From Iris pallida (lineage: Eukaryota > Streptophyta > Magnoliopsida > Asparagales > Iridaceae): a DNA stretch of 64,000 nt. The notes under the pieces were generated by a model. The model was not told the origin of the DNA. It ran no database searches and saw only the letters and a list, made by a program, of their open reading frames with translations. The position numbers and the translations under genes were made by a program. The stretch is from positions 44,079,466 to 44,143,465 of the forward strand of contig JANAVB010005597.1 in assembly GCA_029216955.1 (NCBI GenBank), given 5' to 3'. Each line of letters opens with the position of its first letter. Positions within the stretch are counted from its first letter, which is position 1. Shown here one piece after another: positions 23,989 through 34,082 of this stretch.

Positions 23989-25544
23989 AAGGAACCCGGG
24001 CTACGAGTGGATTTTCTATTTTGTTTCGCTCACTCTATTGTAAATTTATTCTTTTGAGGCGTTTAGCCGACGAGCACCTGTTAGCTCGATGCACTTTTAC
24101 TTACTGTCTGCCTACGGGCTGTAAACATGATTAACAAATCCTAGGGTTGATCATGTATGACTTAACTCTTGCTAATCCTAGCATTTTGTACGACTAGCTT
24201 CATGATCAGCTGATATGTAATATTTGGGACGCCTTTTATTGTATATTTGGTGGTCAAACATCTTGTAATTATATTATTTGCTTGAGATTGAGACAGTAGG
24301 CTTGACCTTAAGAGACTGTTGGCTTGTAGTAAACCCTCATATCTAGACAGCCGTGACCGTATAGTTGAGATGTATTCTATTTCAATATACGTAGCTGGCT
24401 ATGTACGCCCCCGCTCTCCAGTATTCTGGTTCTGGGGCGTGACAACAGGTCCCTCGTAAGGCCACATTGCCAAGACATATAATATATAGCAGGAATTAAT
24501 CGGATACAGTCATCCACTCATTGCGGATGACACAGTATCCGTGGAGACCAGCCGGCGCGTCAAGACAATATCTCAAGGCGGCTGGTGTAACACGATCTCG
24601 GAATTCTGCCCTCCCCATGCATCTAGTATATTTAGTTGCCTAATTTAACCCTAGGTGAAATCTTGGACTCACATGCTGTGGCCTGCATGATTATCCTCCT
24701 AAATGTCGTACTCAAGTACGAGTACCCCAAAGAGGATCCATGTCAATCAGTATGTCAACATGTTCTACCCTCCTTGGTGTAATGCATCATTGCAAATATG
24801 CCACGTGGAGTTACGAGTCATTTGTTGTAATGTCCCAAATTCGTGATACGTATTTAGTATACGTATACGTGTTTTGGACCCATATTTTATTTAGTCATGA
24901 TTAGTTATCTTGGTTTATTTTGCATTGGCTTGGTTTTAATTGCCATTGATAGTTCAATTAGTTTTAATGGTTTATTGGTTTATTTTGGATTAGTGAGGCT
25001 TGATTTATTTCATGGTATATTTGGTTTAAATTGCTAGAGAGAGGGTTTATTGGCCTTGACTTGGTTCACCTTGGTTTATTTTGACTTGGTTTATTTTGGG
25101 TTGACATGGAGAACCACCACCATAAATATCAATTTCCCTCTCTCTCTCTCCTCATTTATTTTTCTTCATCTTCTTCCTCATTACTCTTTCCTCTCCACCA
25201 ACCACCAACCTAGGCAAGTTGCATCTTGCTATCACTTGAGAGCTACATTTTATTTGTCTAATAGCTTTATTAGCTCATTTTAAGCAACATTAGAACTTGG
25301 GTTTTCTCCATTTGGGGCTTAGAATTTTGTAGATCTAGGATTGAAGTATTTTCGAATTTTGGTGGTTTTGATCTATAAAACTTATTCATTTCCATGTTTT
25401 GATTGTTCCATGTGGAAGAGAATTCAATTTTACTCAAGTTAGAACTTTGAAAATCTAGATTTGGCTTTGATTTGACTAAGATATGAAGGATTGAATTTTG
25501 GGTGTTCTTGATGTTCCTCTCGGCCTGGAGAAGAAGATCTACAG

Positions 25545-25925
25545 TCTGCGCTCTTTAGCGCAGCACTGAACCGTGCAGCCTCCCCGCGCCGCGCTCTTTA
25601 GCGTTGGTCGCTGACTGCGCAGCCTGGCCGCTGCCCGATTGTGCAACCAACCCTGCGCCATCGGCTCCTGCGCGCTTGACCCCTGCGCCATCCATTGCCT
25701 GCGTAGTCTAAGCCTGCGCAGTCTGCATCCTGTGCCATCTATTGCCTGCGCAGTCTAAGCCTGCGCAGTCTGCATCCTGCGCCATCCATTGCCTGCGCAG
25801 TCTAAGCCTGCGCAGTCTGCATCCTGCGCCATCTATTGCCTGCACAGTCTAAGTCTGCGCACTTCGCAGCCTGCGCCAACCATTCCTGCGCAATCCAATC
25901 CCCTGACCCCTTGCGCAATCCATTG
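25545..25925 (+). repeat. TGCGCA-core array with higher-order repeat
   Basis: Array of 15-17 bp units with TGCGCA or TGCGCC cores. Part of it (about 25680-25850) is a higher-order repeat of about 47 bp present three times (CCTGCGCAGTCTAAG then GCATCCTGCGCCATC). Starts with hairpins TGCGCTCTTTAGCGCA at 25547-25562 and GCGCTCTTTAGCG at 25591-25603. The exit sequence CCTTGCGCAATCCATTGG is shared with solo LTR 1. Confidence 0.88.
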
Positions 25926-27242
25926 GCTCTTGGAGAATTTGTTTTATTTTTTCCTTAAGCTTGGCTCTTCTATAGCCCTGTATATTGATATTTTATTAGA
26001 TATTTTACGCCCATTTTATATCCTTATGCCTTTTGTCATGAACTTGATTTTACTTAATATGTTTGGAATGACTATTGTACATGGCATGGTATGACAAGGA
26101 ACTAGCATAACACGACAGTGACCCGTAGTGGTGCACTCCTGACATGACCAACCTGACATGATAGTGGCTCGTCGTGGCGCACTCCTGACAAGTACCCTGA
26201 CATGATTTATCTTGATAAGCTGTTGCGACGGCTACCTGACATGACCTGACCTGTACAAGTAACCTGGACACCGTAGGCGATTGTGCTTGTACAAATAATC
26301 CAGTCTTGTCTTGCATTATGTCTAGGAGGGGAACTCCTGAGTACCACGGTCAGGAGTACCTACTAAAATGGACTAAGGTTAATGACTAGTATAATTCACT
26401 AGACATGAAGAGATGTTCCCTAGTTACAGGCGATCCCGTTATCCCGGCCGCAAATGCTTGGACTTGTAGCCTGCCGACGAGTAGGGCACATTTCCAGCCC
26501 ACTGTTATGTGGGGCACCCGCCATTGTCACTTAAATGATTGAACTATATTGTCACTCTAATGCATTGTACTCTCTAAATTGTCACTATAATGATTGCCTG
26601 GATAACCTGGATAGCTGCAGGGCCTGTGACTACTTGGAGCATCTCATTGCATCTTGCTAGTAACTAGGATTGTGATAACCCTAGTTAGTTAATGTAGAAA
26701 GCCGTAGGCTATGATTGGCCGTGATTGATTGGATGGAGTCTAGTTCAGTATAGTATTGTCTAGAAGTGATTGATTGCAAGATTGTACCAGAATCATTGAA
26801 TGATTGTCACTCCAGATTGTCACTATAATGATTGTACTCTATTGTCACTCTAGCATATTGTACTCGTCATTGTCACTTTTATCATTGTACTCTCTCATTT
26901 TCCCCCTTAATGATTGTCACCGTTAGCAATAAATGATCAGAGACTAAGTTCCGTTCAGGTGAAGGGTTACAATCTCGGTCCTTGTTTGGTTTAAGGATTG
27001 TAACCTGGCTTCCGGAATAGTACCTTCGTCTTCTCTTCATATATTGCCCAGCTATATTTTATTTAGCATGATTCTCCACTTGTCTTACGTCATTGATGCT
27101 TCACTTAATTACTTTCTCTGATTGGGACAAGTGCATTGGTAGTGCACAAACCTTAATCTGTGTTACTTATTATTTTCTTACATGTTGAATGCTAATGATT
27201 TGTTGGTTTTAGTCCTAAGTGAAGCCTCCTTTGTGGCACTTG

Positions 27243-27344
27243 CTCTTTCTGGGGTCTGACCCAGCTGATTTTGTATGGCCAGATACCGGAGCAGCACCAA
27301 AGGATCTCCCTGCTTTCCAGCCCGATGGTGGTCACCCGGCGTAA
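27243..27344 (+). other. Conserved peptide-like segment in P solo LTR 2
   Basis: Reads LFLGSDPADFVWPDTGAAPK then DLPAFQPDGGHPA and stops at 27342-27344. Aligns with the 23893-23988 segment. Confidence 0.4.
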
Positions 27345-28009
27345 CCAGGGCATCGAGTGGGTTTCTTTTGTTCTTCCACTGTAATATTGTAAATTATTCT
27401 TTTGAGACGTTTAGCCGACGAGCAAGTGTTAGCTCGGTTGCAGCTTTTACTTATTGTCTGCCTACGGACTGTAACATGATTGACAAGCCCCGAGGGTTGA
27501 TCATGTATGACTGAACTCTTGCTAGTCCTCACATTTTGTAATGACTAGCTTCATGATCATTCCGAATATGTAATGTATGGGACGCCTTACTATTGTGTAT
27601 TTGGTGGTCTGACATCTTGTAATTATTATTAGTTGGTTGAGATTGAGACAATAGGCTATTTTATGACCTTAAGAGACTGATGGATTGTAGTGAAACCCTC
27701 ACATATCTAGACAGCCGTGACCGTATAGCGGTATGGATTCCATTCCGTTATACGTAACTGGCTATGTCTGCCCCCGCTCTCCAGTATTCTGGTTCTGGGG
27801 CGTGACATTTGTCGAGCACGAACGAGAACTGGGACATTCAGGTACAAGTATCAGGTAGGAACACTTTGTTCACCGGGGTCACATTAGTGCTCATATCATG
27901 CTCAGGACAAAAGGCGTAAGGATATATAGCATACACAAACATTTACATATATATATACAATATAATATATACATATAAAAATATAAGGTATAGGGGAGTC
28001 CAGGTCAGA

Positions 28010-28270
28010 GCGCGCTCAAGTCAGGCTAAGCTCGGGTCAGCCTACGCTCAGGTCAGCGTACGCTCAGGTCAGCATACGCTCAGGTCAGCCTACGCTCAGG
28101 CCAGCCTACGCTCAGGTCAGCGTACGCTCAGGTCAGCGTACGCTCCTCATCAAGGCAGCGTATGAGGTCCATACGACTCCTTGTCAAGGCAGCGTATGCC
28201 AGACATACGCTTCCAAAAGGCAGCGTATGGGGTCCATACTGCGCTGCGCTAAAGAGCGCGCGCAGCTCAG
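28010..28270 (-). repeat. AGCGTACGCT-core array in truncated P LTR
   Basis: On the plus strand it shows about eight units of 15-17 bp like AGCGTACGCTCAGGTC, with the perfect 10-bp palindrome AGCGTACGCT in several units and AGCATACGCT or AGCCTACGCT in others. A looser part with GGCAGCGTATG units follows. It ends with a GCTGCGCTAAAGAGCGC hairpin at 28243-28266, the inverse of the CTCTTTA hairpin in the other copies. Same position in the LTR as the TGCGCA arrays but a different unit. Confidence 0.88.
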
Positions 28271-28979
28271 TGGCGCAAGCTAAAAAGCTCGCACACACTG
28301 CTCACTGTCTTCTCCAAATCAGCAAGAACTCCATGGTTTGAACCCAAAGCTTCAAAAGTCCATAACTTGGTCAAAATAAGTCCAAATCCAACTTTTCAAA
28401 GGTCAAAATTGGGTAGAATAAAATTCTCTACAATATGGAACCATCAAAACTTGCAAATAATGAAGTTTGCTAGATCAAAATCAAGAAGATCCGAAAATGG
28501 TTAAAACCTAGATCTACAAAAATTAAAGCTTCAAAATGGAAAACTTTAAGTTCTAAACTAGTATAGAATGAGGAGAAGAACATATTTTGGCAAATAATTT
28601 TGTAAGAAAATATCAACATCATTTATGGATCCATCTCTTGAGCAAGTTGGTACTTGCCTTGGTTGGTGGAGGAAAGTAAATGAGAGAAAAATAAATGAGA
28701 GGAGAGAGAGAGATGAGTTATTACATAGAATCTTGAACCCATGGGTTCATGATGAACCAAAGGGTTCATGATGAACCATTGGTGAACCAAGAATAGGTTA
28801 CCCAGATGAGCCAAAACTGTAGGCCCTAATACAGAAAATAAATTACAAAATAATATTTTGTCGAATATTTTTGGGAAATGCATGAAGAAATACAGCATAT
28901 AAATATCGTATAAATACAAAGTAAATACAATTTATCGGTTTACGTATTAAAATACGTATTCCAGGATCGGGGAGTGACA

Positions 28980-28994
28980 TCTCTACCCTTCTTA
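28980..28994 (-). promoter_or_regulatory. P element polypurine tract
   Basis: TAAGAAGGGTAGAGA on the minus strand, immediately before the P LTR start at 28979. Identifies this LTR as the 3' LTR of the truncated element. Confidence 0.8.
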
Positions 28995-29142
28995 GAAAAA
29001 TTCCGTCCTCGGAATTCTAGCCAAGACAGGATAGTGAAATCAGGGCAAGCAAGGCACAATCATATACAAGTTAACTATCATAGCAGTTATTATCATACAT
29101 CACAAAGTGCAAAAACAAGTAGGTACAGATAAGCATGGAATC

Positions 29143-30186
29143 AAGCGACGGACCTCCGCGCCCGTGATGAAGTTATGAGTGGCGCCCGTGTCAACCAACG
29201 CCTGTGTGCTCATGCCATTGATCCTCGCATCAACGTACATGAGCTTCCTGTTCGGAGCCTTCGACACAGCAGATTTGGTCTTCACGACGTTGAGTAAGCG
29301 CAACGCTCCCATGTGTGCTTCCACTTCGCACTCTTCGTCCTCCACCTCCTCGCTTTGGACGACATTTACACGCATGTTCCTACTCGGACAATCCCGAGCA
29401 AAGTGCTTCTCTCCGTATATGTAGCACGAAACAGCTCGCTCGGGTTGGGCCTTCTCGTGCTTCTTTCGCTCGGACGGACCCTCCTTAGGAGAGCTCTCCT
29501 GCTCTCCCCCACCATTCTCCTTGGTGGACTTTGGCTTGGCCTCGGCATCGTTGTCGTCCCACATGTACTCGACGAGCCGCTCAGCTGCTGCCACGGCGGT
29601 GTTCAAGTCTTGCACCCTCTATCGTTGCAATTCTCGAGCCGCCCAAGGTTTGAGTCCATCGAGGAAGTAGAACAAACGATCCTCCTCGTCCATGCTAGAT
29701 ATCGCGAGCATCAAGCGTGTAAAATTCGCGACGTATTCCTTGATCGTCCCGGTATGCTTGAGTTGCCGCAAGCTTTGCCTCGCTGCAAACTCCACATTCT
29801 TTGGATAGAATTGGGACTTGATCTCCTTCTTGAGATCCTCCCAAGTCTCTATCGAACACAAACCCTTCTCGGCTTCCGTGCACCTTCGACGCCACCACAG
29901 CATCGCATCGTCTGTGAAGTAGAGTGGAGCAATATCCACCTTCTCGGCGTCATCGTTGATGTGCAACGCCTTGAAGTATCGCTCCACGTTCCACAAGAAG
30001 TTCTCAACTTCTTTAGCATCACGCACCCCGCTGAAGGATTTTGGCTCAGGGATCTTCCTTCGCCTTGGTGCCTCCCTACTCGAAGGTCCACCGTTCGCAA
30101 CGGCCTTCTCCAAGATGGCAACTTTGGTCTTGAGTTCTCCGTAACTCTCGACCACGGTCATCAGCTCCTCGTAGCCTTGGACCTTC
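29143..30186 (-). pseudogene. Element R gag body and protease N-terminus
   Basis: Continues gag after the solo LTR at 30187. The capsid region has LWWRRRCTEAEKG, YPKNVEFAARQSLRQLKHTG and KEYVANFTRLML, typical of plant gypsy gag. A TAG codon at 29619-29621 replaces a probable CAG in front of VQDLNTAVAAAE. A single atypical knuckle (CYIYGEKHFARDC, second Cys replaced by Tyr) is near 29400. Protease starts with ALVDTGATHNFI near 29165-29200. The frame is cut at about 29142 by the truncated P element and resumes at 20520. Confidence 0.85.
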
Positions 30187-32263
30187 TATAGTGACCCGCT
30201 CCACCCTAGCGGAATGCCGATTCAAATGGCAAGTGCAACGACTCAAACGAGCCGTCCACCCGAAGAATTGGCATCGACCAGATGAAGAATCGATACAAGA
30301 CTTACATTGGCCCGTCAAAGATGAATCCAGACTTAGACTTTCAAAGGCGCACTCGGAGTGTCGCTCGGCCGATGCGAACATCGCTAAGGTGGGTGGCTCC
30401 GATGAACCCGTCTGTGCTTAGCCTAGACACATAATAATACGGACACTATCACTGAAATCGCTAGGCGATAACACTACGCATGCTAATAAATGATCCAACG
30501 CACCTAGCTAAGAGATTAATCCCATCTTGTATGCTTGTATAGAATATGGAAAGAAATATGGAAAATACGAGAACTCTCGCACCGCGCTCCACGCTCGTGC
30601 TAAGGCACAAGCTTACGTTCAAGTCCCTTATGCGTTCAACAATGAAACAATGAATGGTTTACAACAATAAAACGGTAAGACTATCAACATAGTCGCTCCA
30701 AGTAGAGTTTAGCAACATTGAAAGGCTATGGGACCGATGGGTCGCCAAGGCGACTCCCGCACGGGAAGTTGCATAATATATAAATGAAGAATAAACGAAT
30801 AAACAAGTGAATGAATGAATCAACGAAAGGATGAATACGAAATTGAATCAATGAACGAATGGACAAGTGAAAGAAAGAAATGAAGAAATGAATAAAAGAT
30901 AAGAAGAAAAGGAATGGTTAGCGACAGGTGTGACGGGCACGTGCAACGGGGCTCGCTACCCGCGCTGCACGGACGCCAACCTGGTCGATAACGCATTGTG
31001 GCTATAGGTTAGCCTATGACAAGTTAATACGAAATGGTCGTGGACAAACGGCACGAGCGAGGGGTGGCGAATGCTGTGACCGTAAAGAAAAAGGGATTCT
31101 GCGACATGATCAAAGGGAGGATATGCCGGCCTAGGCAGAATCAAAATATGGCTTACGGGCTGTCTGGGTGCGGACTCGGCCACCCGGGGGACGTAAGTGC
31201 AAGAGTATTTCAAGAGACTAACGGGGTGTGTGCCAGTCCTCACCCTACGCTAGTTGAGAAATACCACGGCTTGGATGTCCAAAATGGCTTATGGTGCCAG
31301 CGACCGGTGCATATACAGTTAAGTGGGCTTTGCTGGTGGCAATCCACGTGCAAGTCCTTGCATTGAAATCAAAGTAGTCTAAGTTAACTAAATGAAGTGC
31401 CTTATGAATATGCTTGAAATGTAACACACCAAATGATAATGAGAAATTCATACAAGTGAGTTAGATAACGTGCTTACGACGTGCTAGAACCCGAGGCAGG
31501 GACACGCCCTTGACATTGAAAGTTCACTTGAATTACGTTAAGTTATTTCATATGAATTGTTGGCTAACTTGGTTTACATTGAACAGGGAAGGCCGGACGG
31601 TAAGTATGGGTAAGTCGTGCATGTATTTCCATGCGACACTTGAATTTGGTAACACGGAATAGGTTATGAAATATGCCATGAAAACGATCCTAAGGCAAGA
31701 TTAGAAAGACAATGAATGATAGAGATGCACAAAAGTAAATGGAACGTGTTTGGTAATAATAGCATTGTGGGCGAGCTAGCCTCCCCACCAGTGCATAACA
31801 ATGTACTGATAACCCCACAGTCTACTTGCAGGATGCAGGTATCGTCGGCGGGTGCGGAGCTTTCCTCGAACGTGCTAAGGCGCGGAGCTATCTCTGGAGC
31901 CTTGGAGCGTTGCAAGGAGCTGGAGTACCATAAACAGGACATAATATATCGGAACATCGCCATGAATCATTCTATCTTGTAAGCCACTTGGCACGCCTTT
32001 TGGGTTTCAGGGAGAGAGAGCTTGAAAGATTTGTAATATCGGCCTAGCGCCGCTTGTAAACTTCTTAAAAATCAATAAAGAGTTTGAATTCGCTTCCACT
32101 TGTGTTTATTTACTTTCCGCTGCAAATGAGGACACTCTATGCGACTCTGTAGCCTAGCTTAAATCGGCCGTTTCTGGACTTGGCCTTGCACGGGCATAAC
32201 CTAGGCCCGTGCGGCATCACGCCTTAGCGAGGACGATCGCTCCTGCGGGAGCGGGGCATGACA
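30187..32263 (+). mobile_element. L1-type solo LTR
   Basis: 2077 bp, flanked by CCTTC (30182-30186 and 32264-32268). Begins TATAGTGACCC (the first G of TG is mutated) and ends GGGGCATGACA. Aligns over its whole length with the L1 LTRs, but with only a remnant of the CTGAACATG array, hence shorter. Inserted in gag of element R. Putative splice signals at 31583-31605 and the acceptor near 31830 are conserved. Confidence 0.92.
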
Positions 32264-32489
32264 CCTTCTTACACAAGTCCTCAATCTCCGCGCGATGTCC
32301 CTTGAGCTCCTCCTTAAGTGCGGATCGGACCTCTTGGAATTGCTCCCGAAAGATTGCCATGGACGAAGCGACGTCATTCTCCATCCCATCGAAGTACTCT
32401 TCTAGTCTCGTTTTGCTTTGCTCCACGGAGCCCATACGCATCTCCATGTCCCTCGAACCCGTCTCCAAGACCTCGACACGTTCGGCAAG
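32264..32489 (-). pseudogene. Element R gag, coiled-coil portion
   Basis: Part of the gag N-terminal half: RLEEYFDGMENDVASSM and EVRSALKEELKGHRAEI indicate a helical coiled coil, as usual before the capsid region in this group. Cut on the left by the solo LTR (CCTTC duplication) and on the right by the O solo LTR (ACCGG duplication). The frame agrees with both neighbouring pieces. Confidence 0.8.
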
Positions 32490-33439
32490 ACCGGTGTAGC
32501 ACCCAGTTTCTAAAATGGGGGTAATTTTGAAATTTTATAATTATCATTATTTAATAATGATATTTAAACCATATTATGATTTTTGGTGATTTTTAGTTAA
32601 TTAAAACTATTTCCTAAGTCACGACTTATGACTTTGTGATTTTACTAGTATAACCCTAGTGTAAACCCTAGAGATTTCATAACCTAGAGACTACCATGAC
32701 CATGTAAGCCTAACCAAGTGATTAGGATACCATTTTAGCACTTTTTAGCCTAAAGGGTATTTTGATAATTTTCTAGGATTTATTTGGAATTATTTGTATT
32801 TATGTGTTTTTATTATTATTTAATTATTATTAAGTGTCATGAGAGCCCCTAACCTAGTTTAGCCTAATCTAGGGGTTAGCCACTAACCTAGAAGACTAAG
32901 TGTAGGTAATTACTTTATGTTGTAAATATCTTAGGATTGAAATATCTTAGATATTTGCTTTATAGGATATTTTTCATAAAACCTAGAAAGATCTTCAACC
33001 CTTTACCTTGAAGTCAAACTTCCTTCAAGGTGAAGCAAGCCAAGGACACCCTCCCCTACCCCCATGGCAGCCAACCCTACCCCCATCCTATATGAACCCC
33101 CCCTTTCATTCAAGCCTTTTTCCATTACACTAAAAACCTAATTTTCCTGCAACTTCACACCCTCACTACTTAACCATTTCAACTCCAAATTGAGCCTAGT
33201 TTCTTGCATTAGACTCTCCTACACTAGAGGATACCAATTGTGGCTTGCTAGCAAGGAATTGTGGAGCTTTGGACATTGGGAGTTGAAGGAGGATTTCATT
33301 CAAATAGGACTATTGTTGAAGATTTTGCATTCATAGGTAATATGCCCTAAAACCCATTAATATTGTGATTTTTCTTCATAGTTGCATGCATCTAGGTACC
33401 ATGGAACTGTAGGTCAAGTTTGATAGGAAATAGGTTTGA

Positions 33440-34060
33440 TTTGGTGTCCGTATCGGACACGTATCTGTGTCTTAATTTTAGTGTTTGGTGAAATGCCACT
33501 TAGGATTTAATGTTGTGTTTTTGTAAGACGAAATACATTTTTGGGTATCCCTAGGCTTGTAGGACACAACCCTAGTTGACTGAGCACGAAATCGTATCGT
33601 GTCCGTGTCCAAATTGGACACGAACATACTGTTAAACACCACACTGTGCACACTGTTAAACCCTACTGTTTGACACTTCGTGTCCTGTCCACACGTGTCG
33701 TAGACACGATACAGGAACTTGGACACGTACCCTGACACCCCACCTATCCTAGGACACGACCACGACACCATAGGTTGCACACACGTGGCCCTAGACTGGC
33801 CGACACGCGCGCACGAGACTGTGCACGCTATCCTGCTACTAGACACTGATTGCGGACACGACCCAACACGTGGATACGTGCCACTTGGCACGAGGGTAGG
33901 GGCACCCTCTGACAACCTACCCACGAAGTTTTATGCGACCACGTGTCGTATCGGACACGAAATCGCCTCTACACTGGTCACTCACTGACACTGTAAACAC
34001 GAACTCGAGGCTCTGATACGCCTCTCTTACTCGGACACGACACGACCCCGACTCGATTCA
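33440..34060. repeat. GACACG/CGTGTC-rich block in O
   Basis: Dense direct and inverted copies of GACACG with variants such as ACACGTGTCGT. It continues after the L2 insertion at about 41910-42080. The inverted arrangement would allow many local stem-loops. No coding meaning. Confidence 0.7.
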
Positions 34061-34082
34061 GGGTGCTGAACACTTAGAGTAA

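Larger units (their letters stand above)
21701..24444 (+). mobile_element. P-family solo LTR 1
   Basis: 2744 bp from TGTAACACCCATATTC to CTGGGGCGTGACA, flanked by the duplication ACAGG (21696-21700 and 24445-24449). No primer site or interior, so it is a solo LTR left by recombination between the two LTRs of a full element. Contains AGGCAAGT at 22049-22056, the palindromic array (22381-22742) and the conserved peptide-like segment (23893-23988). Confidence 0.93.
24826..27807 (+). mobile_element. P-family solo LTR 2
   Basis: 2982 bp from TGTAATGTCCCAAATTCG to CTGGGGCGTGACA, flanked by TTTGT (24821-24825 and 27808-27812). Its last 600 bp are closely similar to solo LTR 1. Contains AGGCAAGT at 25212-25219 and a TGCGCA-type array with a higher-order repeat. 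The stretch 26520-26930 is loosely repetitive in ATTGTCAC. Confidence 0.93.
20521..29142 (-). mobile_element. P-family element, truncated (3' LTR plus interior tail)
   Basis: Minus-strand insertion in the protease of element R. It consists of one P-family LTR in three pieces (27813-28979, 24450-24825, 20521-21700; about 2.72 kb) and 163 bp of interior (28980-29142). The interior ends in a polypurine tract and has the chromovirus-like tail that encodes FRGRNFS. The 5' LTR and the rest of the interior are missing, and no target duplication matches, so the right side was deleted after insertion. Two other P-family solo LTRs with their own target duplications sit in it. Confidence 0.8.

Noticed and set aside
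28000..28270. CRISPR-like array of short repeats
   Set aside because: Repeats and spacers are not distinct, units are degenerate and contiguous, and the setting is a plant LTR.
29295..30191. 292-codon plus-strand frame opposite element R gag
   Set aside because: Shadow of the minus-strand gag frame, which carries recognisable domains.
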